Shown piece after piece: positions 17,723 to 27,738 of a stretch of 34,333 nucleotides of DNA. The notes under the pieces are model-generated. The model saw only the letters and a list, made by a program, of their open reading frames with translations. It had not been told where the DNA came from and did no database searches. This DNA is from Bacteroidota bacterium. Its GTDB lineage: Bacteria; Bacteroidota; Ignavibacteria; Kryptoniales; JAKASW01. The stretch covers positions 460-34,792 of the forward strand of contig JAJZNW010000111.1 of the NCBI GenBank assembly GCA_021811615.1, read 5' to 3'. The stretch's first letter is position 1, and each line of letters opens with the position of its first letter. A program made the translations under genes and the position numbers.

Positions 17723-20335
17723 TTATTTGAATGCCACTTTCACTTCGGTTCCATCGTACTTTACGGTCTTCGCAACTTCCCTCGTCACTCCTATTCCTGT
17801 CCCGTGGTGCGGCGATACGACGACCAGACGGAGAGTCATCGTCTTCGACATACCGGGGAAATGGCCCTGTCTCCTGCCGATGCGGAGTGTTCTGGTGGCG
17901 TCATTCCAAATGAATCCGACGGTAGAATATAATCCCTTCTCATAATCGTAATTATTGTTCTCATCCTGGTACAATTTGAAACTGCCGTTTGCACCTGGAT
18001 AAATTCTGATCTCTATCGGATTGATCTTTTCGGTAGCATACTGAATTATCGGACCCATCGGGACAACCGATCCGGCTCTTACATACAGAGGGATTTCATC
18101 AAGCGGCGCTTCCGTTTTTACTATCCGGCCTCCGTTGAAACGTTCGCCCGTCCAGAAGTTGTACCATATTGCCGGTTTCGGCAGATATACATTCCGCTCG
18201 TTTGCCTTAGGTTCTATAACCGGTGCCACTAAAAAGTCCTTTCCGAACATATATTCATAACGCTGATTCAAAGCTGCAGTATCTTTCCTGAAATCCATTA
18301 CGAGCGGACGCATAATAGTCGATCCGTACTTCGTTACCTGCCAGGCATTGGAATAAATATACGGAAGCAGCCTGTATCGGAGGTGTTCCATCTTCAGCAT
18401 GTCGGCCTGTACCTGCTTGTCGTAGTTCCAGGGCTCGGTTCTCGAATGAAATCCGTGAATTCGGAAGATGGGATTAAATGCGCCCCATTCGTACCACCGG
18501 ATGAGCAGTTCCTGGTAACTCTTGCTCGTATATTGGGAATCCGGCCGGAAGAAGCCGCCGATGTCGGTTGTCCAGTAAGGCATGCCTGTCATGCTGTAAT
18601 CCAATCCCGCGACTATTTGTCTTCTGAAAGAGTCCCACGTGCCGCCCACATCTCCCGACCAATTTATTGTACCATACCGCTGTTGCCCGAGAAAAGCCGA
18701 CCTTGTAAGAATTACGACTCTTTTTTTTGAAGACGATTCGCGCTGACCGTCATACACCGCACGGCTGACAAACATCGGATAGGTAAGGCGGTAAAAATCA
18801 CCCGGTCCGAGATAAGTCATCTTACCATGCAAGGCATCGTTCTCAGGTTCGGTAGCATCCATCCACCATGCGTCGACGCCGTGGCTGAACATGTTTTTGT
18901 CCAGGGTATTCCAGTATTCTTTTCGAGTAAGCGGATTGAAGTAATCCAGCCATTTACTGTCAGGTATGTAAAGATGTTCCGAGGAATACTCTTTTCCGAG
19001 GACCGAATTCTTATCGGGATCGGACCAGATCGAGATACAAAAATGAGCGTGCAGATGGTGCAATTCCTTGATCCATGCCGTCGGATCGGGATAGCTGGTT
19101 GTGTCGAACTCAGGAACACCCCAGCCGTTATCGCCCCAGTACTGCCAGTCCTGCACGATGACATCCATCGGAATTTTCCTTTTCCGGAATTCTCTTGTCG
19201 TGCTCACAAGCTCGGCGCTCGATGTGTAGCGCTCACGACACTGCCAGAAACCGTAAGCCCACCGAGGCAGCATCGGTACATTGCCTGACAGATTCCGGTA
19301 AGCGGCTATTACACTGTCGGCTGACGGGCCGTAGAACACGACGTAGTCGAGCATCCTCGCGTCGGGAGACCGGAAGGTCGTCTCATTGTCCGAAAGTCTC
19401 CACGATAGCTTCGGCGTGTTCTCCGATCTGCAGATCACCTCAACCTGGTGTTCCCCCGATTTCAGTTTCACGAGCGCATCCGCGGTAGGAGGAAGCCAGA
19501 AGTTCGTTATATCAATGCACGGCTTTCCGTCGATGGCAACGTATTGACGATTTCCCATCCCGCCTAAGTTGAGAAATACTGAATAGACTCCGTCAACCGG
19601 AGCTTTGAAGTGTCCGATATAGATCGACTGGCCCTGTGATATTTTTCGAACACCGGTATTGGTTGTGACTTCGGATGATTGGTTTCCTGTTTCGGCCGAT
19701 CGTTCCCGTTTGGTTAATGTTATGAAGCTGTCCGCCGGATTGAAATCGGTCAGACCATATTGATGCCAGAGCAAACCGTAACCTTCGCTCGAATAGATGA
19801 ACGGGAGCGCAATCTGAGTGTTAACCTGAGTCAGGCGGCGGGTGACATTTCTAAGATTGTAATTTCCATCCTGAAATTGTCCCAGTCCGAATAGATGCTC
19901 CCCTTCAGGCGACTCAAAGCTCTGCCCGGCTACATAGCAAGGTTGTCCCATGTCGGAATCGGGTTTCAATTCCCGTGTACCCGCTACTTCACTCAGGAAC
20001 ACTTTCCCCGAGCTGTTCGCAAAAGAAAGCTTACCGGTTTGCCTGTCCACGATGACGGCAATTCTACTCTCTTTCACCTCAATCATCGAAGACGAATGAG
20101 TGACTTCGAATTCCGGCGTTGCATGTTTCGAAGTGAAGATAAGCTCAGGCACCTCGGGCTCGCTTCCTTCATAGCATCTGATTCTTACAGCGTTGTCTGC
20201 CAGTGGAGAAATATTGAGCGTACCATCCGTCAAGTTGACGATCACTCCGTTGGTCGATCGGCTGAAGCTCTTTACAACCTGTCCCTGGGCCAAATAGGGG
20301 AATAGCCAAATCAAGAGTAGACACGTAAGTTTCAT
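17723..20335 (-). CDS. GH31 alpha-xylosidase-like glycosidase with PA14 insert
   Basis: This 870-residue protein has a signal peptide (1-18) and an N-terminal beta-sandwich (about 20-225). A PA14-like insert follows (about 228-315: IGHFKAPVDGVYSVFLN...DGKPCIDI...GEHQVEVICRS), then the GH31 barrel (about 350-700) and C-terminal beta domains. The nucleophile is Asp493 in WWMDATEPEND and the acid/base is Asp562 in NWSGDVGGTW. A PA14 insert at this place is known from xyloglucan-specific alpha-xylosidases such as Cellvibrio CjXyl31A, whose PA14 domain helps bind oligosaccharides. The likely reaction is release of alpha-1,6-xylose from the non-reducing end of xyloglucan oligosaccharides. An alpha-glucosidase or other GH31 activity cannot be excluded. 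It lies 61 bp downstream of the CE6 gene in the same run. Confidence 0.9.
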   Translation of the reverse strand: MKLTCLLLIWLFPYLAQGQVVKSFSRSTNGVIVNLTDGTLNISPLADNAVRIRCYEGSEPEVPELIFTSKHATPEFEVTHSSSMIEVKESRIAVIVDRQTGKLSFANSSGKVFLSEVAGTRELKPDSDMGQPCYVAGQSFESPEGEHLFGLGQFQDGNYNLRNVTRRLTQVNTQIALPFIYSSEGYGLLWHQYGLTDFNPADSFITLTKRERSAETGNQSSEVTTNTGVRKISQGQSIYIGHFKAPVDGVYSVFLNLGGMGNRQYVAIDGKPCIDITNFWLPPTADALVKLKSGEHQVEVICRSENTPKLSWRLSDNETTFRSPDARMLDYVVFYGPSADSVIAAYRNLSGNVPMLPRWAYGFWQCRERYTSSAELVSTTREFRKRKIPMDVIVQDWQYWGDNGWGVPEFDTTSYPDPTAWIKELHHLHAHFCISIWSDPDKNSVLGKEYSSEHLYIPDSKWLDYFNPLTRKEYWNTLDKNMFSHGVDAWWMDATEPENDALHGKMTYLGPGDFYRLTYPMFVSRAVYDGQRESSSKKRVVILTRSAFLGQQRYGTINWSGDVGGTWDSFRRQIVAGLDYSMTGMPYWTTDIGGFFRPDSQYTSKSYQELLIRWYEWGAFNPIFRIHGFHSRTEPWNYDKQVQADMLKMEHLRYRLLPYIYSNAWQVTKYGSTIMRPLVMDFRKDTAALNQRYEYMFGKDFLVAPVIEPKANERNVYLPKPAIWYNFWTGERFNGGRIVKTEAPLDEIPLYVRAGSVVPMGPIIQYATEKINPIEIRIYPGANGSFKLYQDENNNYDYEKGLYSTVGFIWNDATRTLRIGRRQGHFPGMSKTMTLRLVVVSPHHGTGIGVTREVAKTVKYDGTEVKVAFK

Positions 20336-20396
20336 GATTGTCCCGGTTCTTAGGTCCTTTGCAGAGATGAACGATGCATATACTTATCCCGGATCT

Positions 20397-21308
<912 letters not shown>

Positions 21309-21382
21309 TTATCTATTGAGTAATAACTGCTGGTCATGCAACTAGAGGAAAAGGACCACTCGAATTCAACATCTATCATCCC

Positions 21383-23608
21383 TCAATCCCCTTCGACAAG
21401 TTCTTTGTAGAGAGAAGGAGGCAAATCCTGCGAGCCGGTAATGCTCTGGAGGTGATTGGCGGTGACCCAGGGAAGCCAGAAGCGGTGTGAACCGACTCCG
21501 CGGCTGAACATGCTCGGTCCGAATCCCCAGTGCTCCTGCTGCCACCCGACGCCTTTCAGGCCGTGCAAATGGCCCGGAGTGGCGACCATCGATTTAGTGT
21601 CGTTCAGCAAAATGCGCGCAACATAAAGATAGTGCGGGTCTTTGGCGTACTCATAGAGTTTCGCATAGACGGGCGCAGCCAAGTCGAGATATTCATCCAC
21701 GCCTCCGGAAGCTAATGCCGTTATTCCCTGCACGCCGACGGTCGGCACGCCTTTCTTCCACTGAAGTTGCGCGTTACTCGCATCGACGGGCATCGGAAGA
21801 TTCCAGATCCAGATCCATGTCTCGGTGTAGTCGGCTGCGGCCTCCGCATGTTTCAGCCATTTGCTTTCCTTCGTCGACTCATAGAGGCTCAGGTATGCCT
21901 CCAGGCTCAGCATCCCTGCTTCCTTGTCGGTGATATTGGGATTATCGCTCGCGCCGCCGACGAATTGTCCGCGCTTCCCGTATTTTTCCCAGACATAATT
22001 TGCCGCGCGGACTGCCGACTGCTCATACTTCGGATTGCCCGTTTCTTTACTCATCAAAACAAGCAGCGGAACGGGACAGTAGCTTGTAGTTCCTGTCGAC
22101 TCAGCAACGGCGCTGCTCCCCGGCTTCCACTCGCGGGGAAATGCCCCGTCCTTCCTTTGCTGAAGGATCAGCCAGTCGGCGTACCGCTTCACCCAATCGA
22201 ACCAATTCGGGTGCTGGTAGCCGTGGGCTTGCTCGCGCCGGTATGCGCGCAGCAGCGTCCACATGCCGTCCGTCTCGTTCCTGATCCAGGGTGCCATCCA
22301 ATCCTTATGCTGACCCGTCCATGGTTTTCCCGTTGCAAGATCGTAGCCGCACCCATCAAGGGGTATTGAATGGAGAGCGTTTATCATCGACGAGATGATG
22401 GACAGCCCGATGCGGCGCATTTTCTTCCCGCGCGATGTTGTATCGCGGTAGCCTGCACGCAGGAGCTGAGAAGCACATTCGATGTTCTTGCTGACGAATC
22501 CCATCGCCGTCATCGTCGAGTTCCACTGAACATGGTTCGTGTCGAAAGTCGCAACCGCAAACGGTATGCCTGTACGCCCGTCTATCGTATTCGCCACAGA
22601 CGCCAGTTGATCGATGAGAATGTGGCGCATCTGGTCTATGTTGATGTGGAGGACCTCCGGTTTTAGAGTGTTCCATGCCCATCGCCAGGAGTTGCGGATG
22701 ACATCAGGGAACGACTCGTGGACTCCGAAGCGAAAACTCACTTCATAACTCTGAGAAAATCCCCCGGCAATCGGATTATATCGCCGGAACCATTGAGGCT
22801 TCGCAGGCCCTAGCGGACCTCCTAAGTACATGCTCACCGAACCTGGGAACTCAAATCCGAACTCGATTGGTCTCCTTCCCGATTGCCACGCTCCCAGGGC
22901 ACCGAATTTAAACCTGGAATCGATCATCACGTGTTTGGCAAGCTTTGTCTCCTCGAATGTAGACTCACCGTTCAGTTTAGGATCCAGAATCGTCACCGAA
23001 GTACCGTTCTTAAAGGAGAGACCGAACATCGGTGCCGGAAGTATGTCTTCGCGCATGAAGAAACGATGAGCGGCGTAATTCAATGTTCCGCCGGGCGAGC
23101 GCTCGCCGTCGTGTTTCGGGTCACCGTACAATGCACCCGGAGCGAGGCAATTCAAATCGGACCAGTGCATGGAAGAATCGACGTCGAACGATATCGATGA
23201 ATTAAATCCTCCCGGAGCGCTGCCGGCCACCTGAACCTTCCTGCGCACGGAAAGGACATTGCCGGTCAGGCTCCAAAGATCCTCAATGTGGAAGACGACA
23301 TTTCTTGAGTAATCGACGTCGGCTCTTGCAACTATGCCGGTCTTAGTGCGCTGGAGGGTTTTATATCCTGCCACAAAATCGCGTATGTCCTCCTTCGTTC
23401 GAAAGACTCCGATCCGCGCCGGCTTTTGTTGCGAGAGATGCAAAGGGCCGGATATTTCGATGCCGTACTCGCCGCTTGTCCAGCGGACGAAGGCGACAGT
23501 TGAACCTGTCTGGAGTTTTCCGAGTTCGACTCGCTCGCCTTGCTGCGCGAGCACCGCCGGCGCCATAATGGACAACACAAAGAGCAGAATTCTTCCGAAC
23601 GTCTTCAT
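21383..23608 (-). CDS. Uncharacterised secreted protein, beta-sandwich plus (alpha/alpha)6-barrel glycosidase-like
   Basis: I do not recognise a named family. The 741-residue protein has a signal peptide (1-21). A region of about 280 residues rich in beta strands follows (KLQTGSTVAFVRWTSGEYGIEI...). From about residue 305 it is helical and resembles six-hairpin glycosidases: NSWRWAWNTLKPEV, NETDGMWTLLRAYRREQ (444-460), ADWLILQQRKDGAFPREW (478-494), AANYVWEKYGKRGQF, GMLSLEAYLSLYESTKESKWLKHAEAAADY. Acidic residues in conserved-looking spots (Asp447, Asp487, Glu493) are candidates for catalysis. The order sandwich-then-barrel is seen in GH127-, GH154- and PL-like proteins. Its place between CE6 and GH31 genes suggests a glycoside hydrolase or lyase acting on the same polymer. 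It has a long gap to the divergent acyltransferase, so its promoter is probably at 23609-23905. Confidence 0.8.
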   Translation of the reverse strand: MKTFGRILLFVLSIMAPAVLAQQGERVELGKLQTGSTVAFVRWTSGEYGIEISGPLHLSQQKPARIGVFRTKEDIRDFVAGYKTLQRTKTGIVARADVDYSRNVVFHIEDLWSLTGNVLSVRRKVQVAGSAPGGFNSSISFDVDSSMHWSDLNCLAPGALYGDPKHDGERSPGGTLNYAAHRFFMREDILPAPMFGLSFKNGTSVTILDPKLNGESTFEETKLAKHVMIDSRFKFGALGAWQSGRRPIEFGFEFPGSVSMYLGGPLGPAKPQWFRRYNPIAGGFSQSYEVSFRFGVHESFPDVIRNSWRWAWNTLKPEVLHINIDQMRHILIDQLASVANTIDGRTGIPFAVATFDTNHVQWNSTMTAMGFVSKNIECASQLLRAGYRDTTSRGKKMRRIGLSIISSMINALHSIPLDGCGYDLATGKPWTGQHKDWMAPWIRNETDGMWTLLRAYRREQAHGYQHPNWFDWVKRYADWLILQQRKDGAFPREWKPGSSAVAESTGTTSYCPVPLLVLMSKETGNPKYEQSAVRAANYVWEKYGKRGQFVGGASDNPNITDKEAGMLSLEAYLSLYESTKESKWLKHAEAAADYTETWIWIWNLPMPVDASNAQLQWKKGVPTVGVQGITALASGGVDEYLDLAAPVYAKLYEYAKDPHYLYVARILLNDTKSMVATPGHLHGLKGVGWQQEHWGFGPSMFSRGVGSHRFWLPWVTANHLQSITGSQDLPPSLYKELVEGD

Positions 23609-23905
23609 ATGCCTCTTCTGAGCCCCTTCCTTAACCAGGACAGACAGGATTCAATAGACTTGAGACAATTGCTTACGCAGAGCCGGATCGAACTACCGCA
23701 TTCCGGCATTCCCTTGCAGATGATACGGGACGACGATGTACTTATCAAGGCTCGCATTTTCGATACGACAACGGCTGGCTTGCCTCTGCTCGGCGGATGT
23801 GTTTGCTTTCGGTCCTTTGAGAATCTATTTTCAAATTCAACCTAACCCTTTCCCGGTTGTAGAGTCGGAGATTTTGTGATTGTCTTCAATCGAAAGGAGC
23901 GAGTC
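23609..23905. promoter_or_regulatory. Divergent intergenic region
   Basis: This 297-bp gap separates the minus-strand barrel protein from the plus-strand acyltransferase and should contain promoters for both. The AAAGGAG at 23893-23899 is the ribosome binding site that sets the acyltransferase start at GTG 23906. No other clear element is seen. Confidence 0.5.
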
Positions 23906-25117
23906 GTGCCACATCGAGACCAGAATGAGCCTTTTCAGCCGGGCGACAGCCAGGCGCGTCAGCGGGAGTACGGACTCGACTGGCTGCGGGTGTCCGCGTT
24001 CAGTCTGCTTATCCTCTATCACTCCGGTATGGCGTATGTCTCGTGGCCCTGGACTTTGAAGGATACGCAGCACAGCCAGGTCCTCGAGATGGTGATGCTC
24101 TTTCTCAATCGTTGGCGGCTGCCTCTGATCTTTCTCATTTCCGGTGCTGGTGTCTCTTTCTCCCTCCGCCGCCGTTCGCTCGTTCAGTTCGCGGGTGAGA
24201 GGCTGCGCCGGCTGCTGATTCCTTTTCTCTTCGCAATGTTCGTGATTATCCCGCCCCAGCACTACATCGTGTGGCTGACATATGGCGCGCATCTCTCCTA
24301 TGCGGAGTTCTACCCGCTGCTTTTCCGGCAGGTCCCGCACCCGCACCATATGTGGTTCGTAGCTTACATTCTCGTTTTCGCGCTCGCAGGGATTCCGCTT
24401 TTCGCCGCGGTCCGAAGCGATGCGGGGAGGCGCGCACTTGCGGCGCTCGTCCGCACGCTCGAGAAGTGGCCGCCGCTTCTTTACCTGTTCGGCGTTCCGG
24501 CAGTCTGCGTGGGCCTCTTTCTCGAGCCGCACTGGCCCACGACGTTCACTCTCATCAACGATTGGGCGAACCTCTGCGGCGGCCTCATCTACTTTCTGCT
24601 CGGGTTCATGATCGCTTCCGAACGGCGCTTCCTCGATCTGGTCACGCGTCGCCGCATCGAGCTTTTGATCGTCGGACTCGCTTTCGCCGCTGTGCATTTC
24701 ACCGCGATCGCAACCGGGTTCACGGATAGTTGGCCGGCCGGCGCTCGGGCTTTGTTCTGGGCTGGAGTGGGAGGAATCGTGGTGCCGACGGGCTTCCTCA
24801 CTTTGGGGATCGTCCTTGCCGTGCTCGGTTTCGCCCGAGCACATATACAACGCGGCGGGCCATGGCTCACCTACGCCAACGAAGCCGTGTATCCGTTCTA
24901 CATAGTCCACCAGACGATCACCGTCGCTGTGGTTTACGCGATGCTTCCGCTCACGATCGGCGTCTGGCCGAAGCTCGCTGTCGCCGCCGGCTCGACGTTC
25001 GCCGGAAGCTGGCTTATATTCGAGCTGGTTCGACGCGTGCGGATCCTGCGCCCGCTGTTCGGGCTCAAGGCGCTGCCGCGCCCGGTGACCGTTTCGGAGA
25101 TACCCTTGAACACTTGA
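23906..25117 (+). CDS. Acyltransferase family 3 membrane protein (OafA/OpgC-like)
   Basis: The 403-residue product from GTG 23906 is an integral membrane protein of about ten TM segments in the PF01757 family, which transfers acetyl or succinyl groups to glycans or lipids. The family hallmarks are RQREYGLDWLRVSAFSLLILYHSG with the conserved His in TM1, the basic RRRSLVQFAGERLRRLLIP loop after TM2, and YANEAVYPFYIVHQTI near the C-terminus. An earlier GTG at 23876 is in frame but has no ribosome binding site. The gene is the only non-transposon gene on the + strand, is visibly richer in G+C than its neighbours, and splits two glycosidase blocks. This suggests acquisition by transfer. The acceptor is unknown; it may modify the cell's own surface glycan rather than the substrate polymer. 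Confidence 0.87.
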   Translation: MPHRDQNEPFQPGDSQARQREYGLDWLRVSAFSLLILYHSGMAYVSWPWTLKDTQHSQVLEMVMLFLNRWRLPLIFLISGAGVSFSLRRRSLVQFAGERLRRLLIPFLFAMFVIIPPQHYIVWLTYGAHLSYAEFYPLLFRQVPHPHHMWFVAYILVFALAGIPLFAAVRSDAGRRALAALVRTLEKWPPLLYLFGVPAVCVGLFLEPHWPTTFTLINDWANLCGGLIYFLLGFMIASERRFLDLVTRRRIELLIVGLAFAAVHFTAIATGFTDSWPAGARALFWAGVGGIVVPTGFLTLGIVLAVLGFARAHIQRGGPWLTYANEAVYPFYIVHQTITVAVVYAMLPLTIGVWPKLAVAAGSTFAGSWLIFELVRRVRILRPLFGLKALPRPVTVSEIPLNT

Positions 25118-25194
25118 TGGACTTACGATGATTCTTATCGATGACGTAAAGACGACACCTGAAGAGCGATTTAATTTCGCCAAGCAGGCTTCAA

Positions 25195-25569
25195 TCACTT
25201 CGACTCTTCCTCGGTCTTGGGCACTCTCTTCAGGATAATGTCCATCGGTTCCCCTCCCTGAAATCCATTAATCTTCATGGAGATAGAATCGCCCATAACG
25301 GTACACTGATGACTGAAAGTCATATCGTTGACATCCACATCGAATGAGAAGGTTTTTCCGTTTACCTTTCCGTTTGTTATCGGCATTTCTCCCATTCCAC
25401 CTTGCACCGATCCAGTCAGGCTGTCTCCGGTCACTTTGAAGTCGAATGTCAGTCCCATGGAACCGTTCGGGCCCTGCATCTCACCTTTCCACTTGCCGTC
25501 GATAGCTTGTGCGCGAGCTACGCTCACCGTCAAAAAAGCCGCCATACAGATAAATAGAAAACGTTTCAT
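25195..25569 (-). CDS. Small secreted beta-barrel protein of unknown function
   Basis: The product is 124 residues from the ATG at 25569 (GGAG 6 bp upstream). An upstream ATG 12 codons earlier has no site. It has a signal peptide (1-20, ending ARAQ) and a body of alternating beta strands: IDGKWKGEMQGPNGSM, LTFDFKVTGDSLTGSV, ITNGKVNGKTFSFDVDV, ending IILKRVP. This pattern of paired strands with G.W.G and GDSLTGSV is common in small lipocalin-like proteins found beside glycoside hydrolases in Bacteroidota and Acidobacteriota. No function is established. It is the last gene of the GH97 run, 53 bp downstream of it. Confidence 0.8.
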   Translation of the reverse strand: MKRFLFICMAAFLTVSVARAQAIDGKWKGEMQGPNGSMGLTFDFKVTGDSLTGSVQGGMGEMPITNGKVNGKTFSFDVDVNDMTFSHQCTVMGDSISMKINGFQGGEPMDIILKRVPKTEEESK

Positions 25570-25622
25570 GGTTGCTCCTATCATAGTTTGTGAATGATTA
25601 GTCATGTTGTTTGATCGAGATT

Positions 25623-27572
25623 TTACAAACCAGTGCCGGTTCTGATGACAAATCCACCGTAGGGTCGTATAGTCAATTCAACCGGAGCAGAGAGGCTTAG
25701 GCTTCTCTCGACAAAATGCTTCGCGTCATTCGAATCGGTGATGATCTTTGCATCCTTGATGCTTCCTGCGAACGGCAAATTCAGAGTTATAGTGCGTTCG
25801 ATGTTTTCACCGTTAATGCCGGCAATATACCAGACATTCCCTTTTCTCCTCGCCAGCGCCACGAATTTGCCCGGGTACCCGTCGATAAATTTCACATCGT
25901 CCCAGGTCTCAGGCAGCGTGCTCATATATTCTCTCACGAAATCCGGCTGCGCTCTCATCCCGGATGGAGTTTCAGCGATATGCTCAATACCGGATGTGAA
26001 TATGACCGACAGCGCTATCTCAAAACCGTCCGTCGTCCGGCGGTTTATGTTCGGTATGCCCGAGAAGTTGACGGGGGTGAAGTCCATCGGATCGAAGAGG
26101 TTTCTCGTAAATGGGAGCATCGCACAATGTGAAGGCTGGTTATCCGCGAAGTACGGTCCGAAGGTGACGTATTCCTCTCCCCTTACTGCTTCCATGCTAA
26201 CCAAATTGGGATAAGTTCTGTACCATCCTCTTGGAAAAGTACATCCATGGAAGTTCACAGCGAGATCATATTTGGCCGCATCCTTCAGGATATCGATGTA
26301 GTACTTCATCATGGACTGTCCATCCCCGCCGAAGAAGTCCACTTTGATGCCGCCTATGCCCATATTTTTCAATTTCTGGAACTCGGCACATCTCGAATCG
26401 TGTGTGAGCATTTTATTGCGCGGAGTCTGCGGAGTTGTGTTCCAGTCGCCTGCCGAATTGTACCACAATAGAATCTTGACGTTCTTAGTGTTCGCATAAC
26501 CCGCGAGCCGACCGATCTTCTCATATCCTATTTGAGTATCCCATAGAGCATCGATGAGGCAGTACCTCCAATGCATTTCCGAAGCGAAATCTATATACCG
26601 TTTTTGAACATCATAGACTGTCGAATCGTCTTTCAGAATAATCCAGCTCCATGATGCAATGCCGGGTCGAGGCCAGGAGGAGACATCGTATTTTGCCGGG
26701 TTCGCAAGGTCGGTTTCCAGCGTAGATTCGACCAGGCCTCCAAGATTGTTGGCTATTGCGATTACGCGCCATGGCGTGTACCACGGCAGAGTCGACTCTG
26801 GCAACACAGGCTCCCCGTCTCTGCATTCCTGGGGCTCGGGAAACTGAATCGAGTACTCGCCGTCCGGAGAGAATTGGCTCAGGCGCGAGCCGCAGTAGTT
26901 CGTATCGACGGCCGTTTCAGTAATGCAGATCCAATTGTTTCCGGAATGAAACAGCGCAGGCATCACCCACCCAGCCTGGTTGGGGGACGGCGTTCCGACA
27001 GGAATATCCATTTTATGATATTCCTCATAGGACGGAGATGCGTAACTCCATCCCATCCTCGCATCGGCACACGGCTGTAGAAATGCCTTCGTAGATCGGG
27101 CAAAATGAAAGGATGTCGCATCGCTGTAAATCGTTGCGGTGGTATCAGTCTTCCCGGGAAAGTAATACCTGAACGCGACCCCGTCGTTCGATACCTGGAA
27201 AATAATCTCCATCGATTCCGAATGCGCGCTCTTCAAAAAGAAAATGCGTTTGCTCCCGGTGTAACTGCAAGCAAGTCGCTTGCCATGCAGCAGAGTATAT
27301 TTTTCAGAAACCTGGCTCACCGCTGAAGCCGAATCCAGAGTCATGCCCGACGAGAAATCCTCATCGCTTCTGGCGATTCCTAATTTCGATTCCTTCAGGA
27401 TAGTTGAACCCAAATAAGAGACTGAATACACCGGCGATCCGGCAGAGGTAAGCCAGACATTTGCGGAGATATTATTATCCGGACTTCTTAATGTGTAACT
27501 CTCCCCGCAAACGGCATCACCGAAGGAACTCATCGAAAACAGAATCAGCATGGACGTGATTTCTCGTAACAT
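25623..27572 (-). CDS. GH97 glycosidase, retaining (alpha-galactosidase-like)
   Basis: The product is 649 residues from the ATG at 27572, chosen for AAAGGAG 8 bp upstream; the frame stays open 47 codons farther but without a site. After a signal peptide (about 1-23) comes the GH97 N-terminal sandwich (YTLRSPDNNISANVWL...), then the barrel from about residue 290 and a C-terminal sandwich. GH97 has two mechanisms: inverting alpha-glucosidases (SusB) use Glu as base, and retaining enzymes use an Asp nucleophile. Here the strand reads GGIKVDFFGGDGQ with Asp412, where Bacteroides BtGH97b has its nucleophile Asp415, and MEAVRGEEY follows with Glu461. I therefore predict a retaining alpha-galactosidase, or less likely a beta-L-arabinopyranosidase. 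A 166-bp gap separates it from the upstream GH43 gene. Confidence 0.9.
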   Translation of the reverse strand: MLREITSMLILFSMSSFGDAVCGESYTLRSPDNNISANVWLTSAGSPVYSVSYLGSTILKESKLGIARSDEDFSSGMTLDSASAVSQVSEKYTLLHGKRLACSYTGSKRIFFLKSAHSESMEIIFQVSNDGVAFRYYFPGKTDTTATIYSDATSFHFARSTKAFLQPCADARMGWSYASPSYEEYHKMDIPVGTPSPNQAGWVMPALFHSGNNWICITETAVDTNYCGSRLSQFSPDGEYSIQFPEPQECRDGEPVLPESTLPWYTPWRVIAIANNLGGLVESTLETDLANPAKYDVSSWPRPGIASWSWIILKDDSTVYDVQKRYIDFASEMHWRYCLIDALWDTQIGYEKIGRLAGYANTKNVKILLWYNSAGDWNTTPQTPRNKMLTHDSRCAEFQKLKNMGIGGIKVDFFGGDGQSMMKYYIDILKDAAKYDLAVNFHGCTFPRGWYRTYPNLVSMEAVRGEEYVTFGPYFADNQPSHCAMLPFTRNLFDPMDFTPVNFSGIPNINRRTTDGFEIALSVIFTSGIEHIAETPSGMRAQPDFVREYMSTLPETWDDVKFIDGYPGKFVALARRKGNVWYIAGINGENIERTITLNLPFAGSIKDAKIITDSNDAKHFVERSLSLSAPVELTIRPYGGFVIRTGTGL

Positions 27573-27738
27573 CTGAATTACTCCTTTATCAAAAGAAGCG
27601 ATTACCGGTTCAGCGATTGATATATGCTCACCGCTGCCTATGCCTGCCTTCCAGAAAGAAAATCGGCGACGATCGCATTCTCCTTTTTGGTTCACTTTCC
27701 CACGGTCAATCATCTATCTCTTCGGAATCGAAAGCCGC

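Noticed and set aside
25141..25194. Possible bidirectional terminator between the converging acyltransferase and small-protein genes
   Set aside because: Only weak 4-5-bp pairings are present and no T run follows on either strand.
23837..25198. 453-codon minus-strand open frame
   Set aside because: It lies antisense to the acyltransferase, is made of low-complexity Arg/Glu/His-rich sequence with no domain, and the sense frame has clear family motifs and a ribosome binding site.
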